This document shows, piece by piece, positions 1 to 5,834 of a stretch of 7,356 bases of DNA (the first letter of the stretch is position 1; each line of letters begins with the position of its first letter). The position numbers and the translations under genes are program-made. Source of the DNA: Oscillospiraceae bacterium. GTDB lineage: Bacteria > Bacillota > Clostridia > Oscillospirales > Acutalibacteraceae. Location of the stretch: the NCBI GenBank assembly GCA_019417045.1, contig DXWE01000005.1:32318-39673 (forward strand), read 5' to 3'. The notes beneath the pieces are model-generated. The model had not been told where the DNA came from and did no database searches. It saw only the letters and a program-made list of their open reading frames with translations.

Positions 1-54
1 GATGTGGATGTCTCGGTTGCCACGCGCAGAGAGAACAGTCGCCCGGTTTTCCAT
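1..54 (-). CDS. Start of an unidentified gene leaving the window
   Basis: An ATG on the minus strand at 54-52 opens a frame that stays open to the window edge, giving 18 residues that begin MENRATVLSARG. A good ribosome binding site (AAGGGG) lies 8 nt upstream, and the ORF starts 52 nt after the metY stop on the same strand, so it is probably the next gene of that operon. The fragment is too short to assign to a family and I do not recognise it. The ribosome binding site lies in the 3' arm of an inverted repeat (63-95), so its translation may depend on that structure. A chance ORF remains possible. Confidence 0.45.
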   Translation of the reverse strand, partial: MENRATVLSARGNRDIHI

Positions 55-62
55 AAACACTA

Positions 63-95
63 CCCCTTTTTCTTTTAGCATATCACAAAAAGGGG
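63..95 (-). repeat. Inverted repeat covering a ribosome binding site
   Basis: CCCCTTTTT (63-71) and AAAAAGGGG (87-95) are perfect 9-bp complements separated by 15 nt. In the minus-strand transcript the 3' arm carries the AAGGGG ribosome binding site of the small ORF starting at 54. The hairpin could therefore mask that site, or act as a processing or pausing structure after metY. On neither strand is the second arm followed by a T run, so it is not a standard intrinsic terminator. Confidence 0.6.
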
Positions 96-106
96 CCGTT
101 GGCAAC

Positions 107-1381
107 TCAAATTTTGTCGAGCGCCTGCCTGACGTCGTCCAGGATATCGTCGATGTGCTCGATCCCGACAGAAAAGCGTACCATCTCGGGGGACACGCCC
201 GCCTCCCGCAGCTGTTCGTCGTTCATCTGACGGTGGGTCGCGCTGGCCGGGTGGAGGATACAGGTGCGCAGGTCGGCCACATGGGTGGCGATCGCCGCGA
301 GCCGCAGGTGGCTCTGGAACCGGCTCGCCGCCTCGCGGCCGCCAGCCAGCCCGAACGAGACGACCCCGCAGGTGCCGTTTGGCATGTATTTTTGGGCGAG
401 CGCGTAATACTTGTCACCCGGCAGGCCCGGATAGGACACCCAGGCGATCCGGCTGTCCCCCTGCAGAAATTCCGCCACCTTCTGGGCGTTCTCGCAGTGG
501 CGCTGCATGCGCAGATGCAGGGTGTCGATCCCGAGATCCAGCAGGAAGGCGTTTTGCGGGCTCGGGGTCATGCCGAGATCCCGCATGAGGTGAGCACGGC
601 ACTTCGCGATATACGCGGCCTTGCCGAACTGCTCGGTGTAGGTCACACCGTGGTAGGTCTCGTCGGGGGTGGAGAGCTCCGGATATTTCCCGGCCGCCGC
701 CCAGTCAAATTTGCCGCTGTCCACGATCATGCCGCCCACCGCGACCGCGTGCCCGTCGAGATATTTGGTGGTGGAGTGGACGACGATGTCCGCCCCGTGC
801 TCAAACGGCCGGCAGTTGACCGGGGTGGCAAATGTGTTGTCCACGATCAGCGGCACCCCGTGCGCGTGCGCGGCCGAGGAGAACTTCTCAAAGTCCAGCA
901 CCGCCAGCGAGGGGTTTGAGAGGGTCTCCCCGAATACCAGCCGGGTATTCGGGCGAAACGCCGCCTCGAGTTCTTCGGCAGAGCAGTCCGGGTCGACAAA
1001 GGTGGTCTCGATCCCGAGCTCCCGCAGGGTCTTATAGAGCAGGTTGAACGAGCCGCCATAGAGCGCGGACGAGCTGATGAGATGATCGCCCGCATGGGCG
1101 ATATTGATAATCGACATGGTGGTGGCCGCCTGCCCGGCGGAGGTCATGACCGCGCCGACGCCGCCCTCGAGCGCCGCCATCTTCCGTTCCACCGCATCGG
1201 TGGTGGGGTTGGCGAGCCGGGTGTAGAAAAAGCCGTCCGCTTTCAGGTCAAACAGGTCGCCCATCGCCTCCGCCGTCTCGTAGAGAAACGTGGTGCTCTG
1301 GTAGATCGGCACCACCCGCGGTTCCCCGTTTTTCGGCCGATACCCCTCTTGAATACATTTGGTCTCGATATGCCAGCTCAT
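107..1381 (-). CDS. metY: O-acetylhomoserine sulfhydrylase (PLP enzyme)
   Basis: This 424-residue protein belongs to the Cys/Met-metabolism PLP-dependent family. Enzymes of this type make homocysteine from O-acetylhomoserine and sulfide in the cytoplasm (direct sulfhydrylation), or methionine from methanethiol. Visible motifs are YTRLANPTTDAVE near 53-65, TSAGQAA near 80-86, DNTFATP at 181-187 with the PLP-ring Asp181, and HSTTKYLDGH with the Schiff-base Lys206. A C-terminal THVADLRTCILHPAS block is also typical. The long insert after residue 220 (FDWAAAGKYPEL, then YHGVTY) fits O-acetylhomoserine sulfhydrylases and not the shorter cystathionine gamma-synthases and lyases. Length is normal for the family. 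The ATG at 1381 has AAGGGGG about 8 nt upstream. A strong promoter lies just upstream and the leader is short, with no room for a SAM riboswitch or T-box. The exact substrate cannot be proved from sequence. Confidence 0.95.
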   Translation of the reverse strand: MSWHIETKCIQEGYRPKNGEPRVVPIYQSTTFLYETAEAMGDLFDLKADGFFYTRLANPTTDAVERKMAALEGGVGAVMTSAGQAATTMSIINIAHAGDHLISSSALYGGSFNLLYKTLRELGIETTFVDPDCSAEELEAAFRPNTRLVFGETLSNPSLAVLDFEKFSSAAHAHGVPLIVDNTFATPVNCRPFEHGADIVVHSTTKYLDGHAVAVGGMIVDSGKFDWAAAGKYPELSTPDETYHGVTYTEQFGKAAYIAKCRAHLMRDLGMTPSPQNAFLLDLGIDTLHLRMQRHCENAQKVAEFLQGDSRIAWVSYPGLPGDKYYALAQKYMPNGTCGVVSFGLAGGREAASRFQSHLRLAAIATHVADLRTCILHPASATHRQMNDEQLREAGVSPEMVRFSVGIEHIDDILDDVRQALDKI

Positions 1382-1413
1382 GCGCGCGTCCCCCTTCGTG
1401 GAAAGTGGGTGTT

Positions 1414-1442
1414 AGTATAGCACAAATGCGCCCTGTTTTCAA
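1414..1442 (-). promoter_or_regulatory. Sigma-A promoter of metY, extended -10
   Basis: Read on the minus strand, -35 TTGAAA (1442-1437), a 17-bp spacer and -10 TATACT (1419-1414), with TG one base upstream of the -10 (TGCTATACT). Transcription would start near 1407, leaving a leader of roughly 25 nt before the metY ATG. Confidence 0.8.
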
Positions 1443-1481
1443 TAGTTCCGCAGTTTCTTGGAGAGTTTGTCCAGATCGCTC

Positions 1482-1510
1482 TTGCCAAGCGGCTGTTTTT
1501 CGGGTATACT
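1482..1510 (+). promoter_or_regulatory. Sigma-A promoter of the 1549-3686 operon
   Basis: -35 TTGCCA (1482-1487), a 17-bp spacer and -10 TATACT (1505-1510). It is divergent from the metY promoter, with about 40 bp between the two -35 boxes. Transcription would start near 1517, about 30 nt before the first ATG. Confidence 0.75.
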
Positions 1511-1548
1511 GAGATATTACTAAAGGTGAGAAAGGCGGGCTGTAAAAG

Positions 1549-2259
1549 ATGGATTCCTTTGTGGAGCAACTCGTGAGAAAAAAGAAGGGCGGCCGGGAGA
1601 TCGGAATCCTCGTCGCGCTGTGGCTGGCTGCCGTGGTGCTGGTGGCTGTGCTGGCCCTGTTTTTGGTGCAGTTTCTGGGGATTATGCTCGCGCTGGTGCT
1701 CGCGGTGCTGGCCTGCTGGGGCGCGTGGTGGCTGAGCGGCACGCAGAATATCGAATTTGAGTACTCGGTCACGAACGGGGAGCTGGATGTCGATCAGATC
1801 GTCGCCCAGCGCAAGCGCAAACGCCTGCTGTCGGTGAGCGCGTCCAAGGCCGAGATGCTCTCGCCCTACACAGCGGAGATCGCGGCGCGGCGGTTTGAGC
1901 GCGTGCTGATGCTCGCCCCCTCCCCGGAGGACGCGACCTTCTGTTTTACCTACCGCAGCAAGAAATATGGCAACACGCTGGTTGTCTTTATGCCGGACGA
2001 GCGGGTGCTGTATGCGTTTTACAAAGGCATGCAGAGACTGGCGCAGATCGACTTTGAAAAGCGCTGCCGGGAGGCGGGCGTGGCATTTGATAAGACGGGC
2101 GCTGCGGAGAAACGGGCGGAGGCGCGTATCGAGGCGGCGTTGAACGCGTGGGAGAGTGCGGCGCCTGCCCCCGGGGAAACCGATCCGGAGATCGGGATCG
2201 AAGAGACGCCGCCCACCGAGCAGACGCCGCCGTCGGAGCCGCCCGCAGAGGGCCAGTGA
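1549..2259 (+). CDS. Two-helix membrane protein, DUF6106-like
   Basis: This is a 236-residue membrane protein of unknown function. The N-terminus MDSFVEQLVRKKKGGRE is followed by two adjacent hydrophobic helices (about 19-40 and 42-63), then a cytoplasm-type domain with the motif YSVTNGELDVDQIVAQRKRK near 72-91. The C-terminus (about 197-236) is a disordered tail rich in Pro, Glu and Thr. The N-terminal pattern and the VTNGELDVD/QRKRKRLLSV block match what I recall of the DUF6106 family found in Clostridia; this comes from memory, not a search. The start is chosen for the conserved N-terminus and the AAAGG stretch about 13 nt upstream, which is a rather long spacing. It is the first gene of an operon with nnrD. 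No catalytic motif is seen. The first six residues past the second helix (LSGTQN) suggest a short connection to the soluble domain. Confidence 0.8.
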   Translation: MDSFVEQLVRKKKGGREIGILVALWLAAVVLVAVLALFLVQFLGIMLALVLAVLACWGAWWLSGTQNIEFEYSVTNGELDVDQIVAQRKRKRLLSVSASKAEMLSPYTAEIAARRFERVLMLAPSPEDATFCFTYRSKKYGNTLVVFMPDERVLYAFYKGMQRLAQIDFEKRCREAGVAFDKTGAAEKRAEARIEAALNAWESAAPAPGETDPEIGIEETPPTEQTPPSEPPAEGQ

Positions 2260-2271
2260 GGGGGCGCCGCC

Positions 2272-3156
2272 ATGTGGGAACACGGGCAGACCGTCATCCG
2301 TGACGAACAGGTACGCCGCTGCTTTCCCAGGCGCGCGGCGGACAGCCACAAAGGGACATATGGGCAGGTTCTCGCCGTGTGCGGCAGCTATGGCATGGCC
2401 GGCGCGGCGGGCCTGGCTGCGCGCGGGGCTCTGCGCTGCGGCGCAGGGCTCGTGACGCTCGCCGTCCCGCAGAGTATCTATCCGATCCTGGCCTCCACGT
2501 TGCTGGAGGCCGTTTTTCTCCCCCTGCCCGAGACGCCGGCCGGCCAGCTCGGGCTGGTTTCGCTACAGCGGCTGAGGGAGCGGCTGCCCCGGGCGACCTC
2601 GCTGCTGATCGGCCCCGGGATGGGGCAAAACGGGGAGATGGGCGAGCTGGTCTTCCGCCTGCTGGAGGCCGCCGCCTGCCCAGCGGTGGTGGACGCGGAT
2701 GGTCTAAACGCGGTCGCCCCGCATATAGATAGACTGAAAACAGTCCACGCCCCGCTGGTGCTCACCCCCCATCCGGGGGAGATGGCCTCGCTGATGGGGT
2801 GCACGGTGGAGGAGGTACAGCGCCGCCGGGTGGCGACGGCGCGGGAGGCGGCCGCCCGCACGGGGGCCGTCGTCGTGCTCAAGGGCCATGGCACGGTGGT
2901 CGCTGCACCGGGCCGGGAGACGCTGCTCAACCCCACCGGGACGCCGGGCATGGCGACCGGGGGGAGCGGCGACGTGCTCGCCGGGATGGTCGCCTCATTT
3001 CTCGCACAGGGGATGCCCCCCGAGGACGCGGCGATGTGCGGGGTGTACCTGCACGGGCTGGCGGGCGAACGGGCGGCTGCCAAGCTGTCCCAGCACGGCA
3101 TGCTCCCCACCGACCTGCTTGCGGAACTGCCGGGACTGTTTTTAGACTATGAGTAG
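2272..3156 (+). CDS. nnrD: ADP-dependent NAD(P)H-hydrate dehydratase
   Basis: This 294-residue cytoplasmic enzyme dehydrates the S form of hydrated NADH or NADPH at the expense of ADP, repairing damaged cofactor. It has the ribokinase-like fold of the YjeF C-terminal family. Family signatures are SHKGTYGQVLAVCGS (25-39), GAGLVTLAVP (57-66), LLIGPGMG (111-118), DADGLNA (141-147), LTPHPGEM (164-171), LKGHGT (203-208) and MATGGSGDVLAGM (227-239) with the expected catalytic Asp234. The length matches stand-alone NnrD. The NnrE epimerase domain, fused in many bacteria, is absent here and may be encoded elsewhere. The ATG at 2272 has GAGGGGG overlapping the preceding stop and sits 12 nt after it, so it is co-transcribed with the upstream gene. 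The N-terminus aligns by eye with B. subtilis YxkO. Confidence 0.95.
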   Translation: MWEHGQTVIRDEQVRRCFPRRAADSHKGTYGQVLAVCGSYGMAGAAGLAARGALRCGAGLVTLAVPQSIYPILASTLLEAVFLPLPETPAGQLGLVSLQRLRERLPRATSLLIGPGMGQNGEMGELVFRLLEAAACPAVVDADGLNAVAPHIDRLKTVHAPLVLTPHPGEMASLMGCTVEEVQRRRVATAREAAARTGAVVVLKGHGTVVAAPGRETLLNPTGTPGMATGGSGDVLAGMVASFLAQGMPPEDAAMCGVYLHGLAGERAAAKLSQHGMLPTDLLAELPGLFLDYE

Positions 3157-3167
3157 GTTGTGATAGG

Positions 3168-3686
3168 ATGTCCCGTCGCCTGTTTGCGCTGGCCTGTGCC
3201 TGTCTGATCGGCTGTTTTGCCCTGCCCGGCTGTTCGCAGAAGGAGCCGGAGCCCCCTGTGGTCACCGGCTTTTCGTGTACCATGCAGGTGCAGTACGGCG
3301 ACATGGCGGTGGAGGGGAGGCTGACCCGGCAGTCCGCCGGCCTGCTCACCATGGAACTCACTTCGCCCGAGACAGTGAAGGATCTGACGCTGGAGTGGGA
3401 CGGGGAAGAGGTGTCAGTCAAGCTGTACGGGCTGAGCTTTGGGGTGGACCCGTCCACCTTCCCGTCCACGGCGCTCGGGAGCAGCCTGCTCTCGGCCCTG
3501 GACACGGCCATGCGGCTTCCGGCCGGCGGACAGCTGACGGCGGAGGGGCTTCAGACAGTGGGCGGCGAGCTCGGCGGGGAGTTCACCCTGTTGTCCGATC
3601 CGGATACCGGCGCCCTGCTCTCGCTGAGTATTCCGTCGGCGGGGATCCAGGCCAGCTTCTCGGATTTTCAGCTGCTCACAGCATAA
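3168..3686 (+). CDS. Small predicted lipoprotein, unknown function
   Basis: The 172-residue product starts with a lipoprotein signal: positively charged MSRR, a hydrophobic stretch, and the lipobox ALPGC with Cys22 as the expected lipidation site. The mature part should sit on the outer face of the membrane. It begins with a short charged and Pro-rich spacer (SQKEPEPP), then an all-beta looking sequence with alternating polar and hydrophobic residues (for example FSCTMQVQYGDMAVEGRL and DLTLEWDGEEVSVKLYG). This resembles the general style of LolA-like or other small beta-rich lipoproteins, but I cannot assign a family. It is the third gene of the operon, 11 nt after nnrD, with only a weak AGG ribosome binding site, so translational coupling to nnrD is plausible. 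No strong terminator follows. Confidence 0.85.
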   Translation: MSRRLFALACACLIGCFALPGCSQKEPEPPVVTGFSCTMQVQYGDMAVEGRLTRQSAGLLTMELTSPETVKDLTLEWDGEEVSVKLYGLSFGVDPSTFPSTALGSSLLSALDTAMRLPAGGQLTAEGLQTVGGELGGEFTLLSDPDTGALLSLSIPSAGIQASFSDFQLLTA

Positions 3687-3794
3687 AAAAGGTGATTTTT
3701 TGTCGAAAACAGGCAATTTCTCCGATAAAAACAGATTCCACAGGGGTGTAGGAACCATTTTTTTGCACAATATATAAATTTTTCCAAAAAACTG

Positions 3795-3823
3795 TTGACA
3801 TTTGCCCACCCATCGTTTACACT
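3795..3823 (+). promoter_or_regulatory. Strong sigma-A promoter of the sigma factor gene
   Basis: -35 TTGACA (3795-3800, perfect consensus), a 17-bp spacer and -10 TACACT (3818-3823). It lies in the AT-rich gap after the lipoprotein gene. Transcription would start near 3830, about 34 nt before the chosen GTG start. Because the -35 lies at 3795, any coding start placed there is unlikely. Confidence 0.85.
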
Positions 3824-3863
3824 AGGGTTGTCTGTTGGCAGGAGTGGGGTTTGGGGTGAGTCT

Positions 3864-4454
3864 GTGAGGATACCCGGGCACAAAACGGAGACGGATGTGC
3901 AACTGTTGCAGGAGGCAAAAGCCGGCTCCGAAGAGGCGTTTGTGCGGTTGTCTGAGAGGTACGAACCGTGGATCCGCCGGCAGGCGGCCTCGCTGCTCGG
4001 CACGCAGCTGGAGGTGGAGGATCTGGAACAGGAGGGACGGCTCGCGCTGCTCCATGCGGTGCGGAGTTTCCGCCCGGAAGGAGGCGCCTCGTTCTCCACG
4101 TATGTACGGGTGTGCGTCCGCCATCGGATGATCTCGGCGATCCGGCGGGTGAAGTGGTATACCACCCTGTTTCCCGAGGAGTGGGAGGCGCTGGAACGCG
4201 GCCGTGTGTCCTTTGTTTCTCTGGCGGAGGGACAAGCCGATCCGGCTCAGCGCCTGGTGGAGAGGGACGATGAGCGCCGTCTCGTCGCCCGCCTGCGGCA
4301 GGTGCTGACGCCGCTGGAATACCGGGTGCTGCAGTTGCACCTGGACGGATATACATATGAGGAGACGGCCGCCCGGCTGGAGGTGGCAGTCAAGACGGTG
4401 GACAACGCCCTGCAGCGCGTGCGCCGCAAGCTGTCTTCCCATCCCGATTCGTGA
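3864..4454 (+). CDS. Sigma-70 family factor, SigH-like
   Basis: The product (196 residues from the chosen start) directs RNA polymerase to a promoter class. Region 2 spans about 25-95, including DLEQEGRLALLHAVRSF (53-69) and ASFSTYVRVCVRHRMISAI (75-93). Region 4, about 145-191, includes LEYRVLQLHLDGYTYEETA and the recognition helix TVDNALQRVRRKL (178-190), very close to B. subtilis SigH (SIDNALQRVKRKL). The linker between regions 2 and 4 is unlike SigH, so orthology with the sporulation/competence factor is likely but not certain. The GTG at 3864 is chosen because GGGGTGA sits just upstream and it keeps the TETDVQLL helix; a GTG at 3897 with GGAG 6 nt upstream is the alternative. Starts further upstream overlap the promoter. 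No anti-sigma gene is adjacent. Confidence 0.88.
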   Translation: MRIPGHKTETDVQLLQEAKAGSEEAFVRLSERYEPWIRRQAASLLGTQLEVEDLEQEGRLALLHAVRSFRPEGGASFSTYVRVCVRHRMISAIRRVKWYTTLFPEEWEALERGRVSFVSLAEGQADPAQRLVERDDERRLVARLRQVLTPLEYRVLQLHLDGYTYEETAARLEVAVKTVDNALQRVRRKLSSHPDS

Positions 4455-4458
4455 ATTG

Positions 4459-4475
4459 CCGGCGGAAGCCGGTTT
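4459..4475 (+). terminator. Short hairpin after the sigma factor gene
   Basis: CCGGC (4459-4463), a GGAA tetraloop of the stable GNRA type, and GCCGG (4468-4472) followed by TTT. The hairpin begins 5 nt after the stop. The T tract is only three bases, so this may be a weak or partial terminator. Confidence 0.45.
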
Positions 4476-4575
4476 AAAATGCCCGGTTAGCTTAAGCAGA
4501 GCGTTGATTATCAAAGGTGTCGGTCCGAATCCGTCGCGGGGCAAAATCTTATCTGGAGAAGCGAGGTACTGATCC

Positions 4576-4854
4576 ATGTACGAAGACAAAACGTTGGTAT
4601 GCAAGGAATGTGGCAACGAATTCGTGTTCACCGCGGGTGAACAGGAGTTCTACGCGGAGAAGGGCTTTGAAAATGAGCCCCAGCGCTGCAAGGCGTGCCG
4701 CGACGCGCGTAAATCCGCCAGCCGCGCGGACCGCGAGATGTTTGTTGCCGTGTGCGCGAACTGTGGCGGAGAAGCCAGAGTTCCTTTCAAACCCCGTGAG
4801 GACCGCCCGGTGTATTGCAGCGAATGCTTTGCCCGCATGAAAGAAGAGGGCTGA
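4576..4854 (+). CDS. Small double zinc-ribbon protein
   Basis: This is a 92-residue soluble protein with eight cysteines in four CxxC knuckles. The first pair (C9/C12 and C38/C41) forms the zinc-ribbon type with LVCKECGNEFVFTAGEQEFY and RCKACR. The second pair (C60/C63 and C81/C84) has exactly 17 residues between its knuckles and reads VCANCGGEARVPFKP then DRPVYCSECF, matching the CxxC-x17-CxxC domain found in many Gram-positive and other bacteria. Each pair should bind one zinc ion. Function is unknown; nucleic-acid or ribosome association is often guessed for such proteins but nothing here shows it. The ATG at 4576 has GCGAGG about 9 nt upstream. A strong terminator follows. The 121-nt gap before it holds no convincing promoter, so it may depend on read-through from the sigma factor gene. 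Confidence 0.9.
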   Translation: MYEDKTLVCKECGNEFVFTAGEQEFYAEKGFENEPQRCKACRDARKSASRADREMFVAVCANCGGEARVPFKPREDRPVYCSECFARMKEEG

Positions 4855-4873
4855 GCGTTTTCGACGGATCCTG

Positions 4874-4905
4874 AGAGGCCCCCGCCCGATGACGGGGGCC
4901 TCTTT
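4874..4905 (+). terminator. Intrinsic terminator after the zinc-ribbon gene
   Basis: A perfect 11-bp GC-rich stem (AGAGGCCCCCG at 4874-4884, pairing with 4893-4903) closes an 8-nt loop and ends in TTT. It lies 20 nt after the stop codon. The T tract is short but the stem is very stable. Confidence 0.85.
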
Positions 4906-5007
4906 CCGGGCCTGTACATATAAAAGTCAGGCGTGCGGTGCGGGAAATGACCGTTTGGTCAAAAAAGGTTACTGGGTAGAATGGACAATTTTTCCGAATG
5001 AAAATAG

Positions 5008-5036
5008 TTGATTATAGGACAAGAAAAATAGATAAC
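5008..5036 (+). promoter_or_regulatory. Candidate distal promoter of the cohesin gene
   Basis: TTGATT (5008-5013), a 17-bp spacer and GATAAC (5031-5036), each matching four of six consensus bases. Spacing is ideal but in AT-rich DNA such matches also occur by chance. Confidence 0.35.
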
Positions 5037-5100
5037 AGCCATTTTTATGTTTTCAAAATGACTATTTTATATATTTAAAATGCTTTATTGCACAAATGCC

Positions 5101-5128
5101 TTGATTTTTATAACAGAAGGAATACAAT
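5101..5128 (+). promoter_or_regulatory. Candidate proximal promoter of the cohesin gene
   Basis: TTGATT (5101-5106), a 16-bp spacer and TACAAT (5123-5128), the latter one base from consensus. Transcription would start near 5135, giving a leader of about 90 nt that includes the small ORF at 5191. Confidence 0.5.
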
Positions 5129-5190
5129 TAGAATGATTCCAGGTCTGTGAGGAGTTAGGTTGTTCGTTTGAGAGAGGAAGAACACGGATC

Positions 5191-5226
5191 ATGGGAATAA
5201 AAAAGTTTGGGAGGATCGGAGCATGA
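5191..5226 (+). CDS. Possible 11-residue leader ORF
   Basis: ATG at 5191 opens MGIKKFGRIGA and stops at TGA 5224-5226. The stop overlaps the start codon of the cohesin gene in an ATGA arrangement, the classic geometry of translational coupling. AGAGGAAG (5173-5180) lies 10 nt upstream of the ATG as a ribosome binding site. The ribosome binding site of the cohesin gene (GGGAGG, 5209-5214) lies inside this ORF. It could be chance, since only 11 codons are involved. Confidence 0.3.
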   Translation: MGIKKFGRIGA

Positions 5227-5834
5227 AAAAGGCTAGCAAAATCTTGAGTGTGATTTTGTCCCTCGCGCTGCTTGCCGGTTTTGCCGCGGTGCTTGTCACG
5301 GCGGAAGACCAGGCCAACGGCATCACGGCGACGGTGGGCAAGGTCACCGGTGCCAAGGGAGATCAGGTGACCGTCCCGGTGCAGATCTCGGAAAATTCGA
5401 ACGTGGTCAGCTTTACCGGCTCCATCACGTTTGACAGCACCAAGCTGAAGGTAGTTCAGCACGAGTACAATGACCAACAGGTGTATGTCTCCAGCGACAT
5501 CTGGGAAGGCGAGCTCGCGTCGAATGAGTCGCCCGCCGGCACGCTGCTGATTGCCGGCGCGAAAAATGAGACCGGGTATACGGGCGGCGGCAATCTGTTT
5601 GTCGTGACCTTTGAAGTGCTCGAGGATCTGACCGAGATCACGCCTGTCAATGTGGACTTCACGGTGTTTGAGGTCAACGCAGACGGCGAGGACAAGGTCG
5701 CGGAAGTGACGGTTGTCGCGGGCGGCGTCGAGCCGGAGACCGGCGATTCGAGCGACACCTCGGAAACGGAGACGACCACCACCACTTCCGCGCCGCCGGT
5801 GGAAGGCGTGCAGGTGCCAAGGGAGATCAGGTGA
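5223..5834 (+). CDS. Secreted cohesin-repeat protein, N-terminal part
   Basis: As written this encodes 203 residues: a signal peptide (MKKASK, a hydrophobic core, probable cleavage after VTA at residue 27), one cohesin-type module (about 34-169, with TVGKVTGAKGDQVTVPVQI, FTGSITFDSTKLKVV, AGTLLIAGAKN and NLFVVTFEVL) and a linker rich in Thr, Ser and Glu (170-195). Cohesins bind dockerin domains of other secreted proteins, classically in cellulosomes. No dockerin is seen in this window, so a cellulosome is not implied. GGGAGG lies 8 nt before the ATG. The last five residues (PREIR) and the stop arise from a 464-bp out-of-frame tandem duplication. With that duplication collapsed, and one base restored near 6516, the gene would read on to the window edge as three distinct cohesin modules ending in a sorting-signal-like stretch. 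It may be a true broken gene or an artefact. Confidence 0.85.
   Translation: MKKASKILSVILSLALLAGFAAVLVTAEDQANGITATVGKVTGAKGDQVTVPVQISENSNVVSFTGSITFDSTKLKVVQHEYNDQQVYVSSDIWEGELASNESPAGTLLIAGAKNETGYTGGGNLFVVTFEVLEDLTEITPVNVDFTVFEVNADGEDKVAEVTVVAGGVEPETGDSSDTSETETTTTTSAPPVEGVQVPREIR

Larger units (their letters stand above)
4906..5222 (+). other. AT-rich upstream region of the cohesin gene
   Basis: This 317-bp stretch separates the terminator from the cohesin-protein gene. It is much richer in A and T than the flanking genes, especially 4981-5130. It holds two candidate promoters (5008-5036 and 5101-5128), a small inverted repeat (CATTTT at 5039-5044 and AAAATG at 5055-5060) and a possible leader ORF at 5191-5226. 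I see no recognisable riboswitch, tRNA or T-box motif in it. Confidence 0.6.

Noticed and set aside
1439..1516. Minus-strand stretch that reads like the end of a protein (YLSIPEKQPLGKSDLDKLSK and on to a TGA)
   Set aside because: Only 25 codons lie between two stops, there is no start codon, and the plus-strand operon promoter and the metY -35 box overlap it. It may be a gene relic, but chance cannot be excluded.
1378..2349. Long minus-strand open frame opposite the membrane protein and nnrD start
   Set aside because: It is Arg/His/Pro-rich with no family motif, as expected for the antisense of GC-rich coding sequence; the plus-strand genes have clear motifs and ribosome binding sites.
3684..3701. 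A-run/T-run hairpin after the lipoprotein gene (AAAAAA-ggtga-TTTTTT)
   Set aside because: The stem is only A-T pairs with no GC core, too weak for an intrinsic terminator.
3748..3780. SigH-type promoter for the sigma factor gene (GTAGGAACC then AATATATAA)
   Set aside because: The -35 half is fair but the -10 lacks the GAAT core, and a far better sigma-A promoter lies just downstream.
4504..4554. Promoter in front of the zinc-ribbon gene (TTGATT at 4504, TTATCT at 4549)
   Set aside because: The two boxes are 39 bp apart and neither has a partner at the right spacing.
3822..4631. Long minus-strand open frame opposite the sigma factor gene
   Set aside because: The opposite strand holds an unmistakable sigma-70 protein; the antisense frame has no recognisable domain.
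4949..4966. GACC-GTTT-GGTC hairpin followed by an A run
   Set aside because: The A run is on the wrong side for a terminator on either strand, and the stem is only 4 bp.
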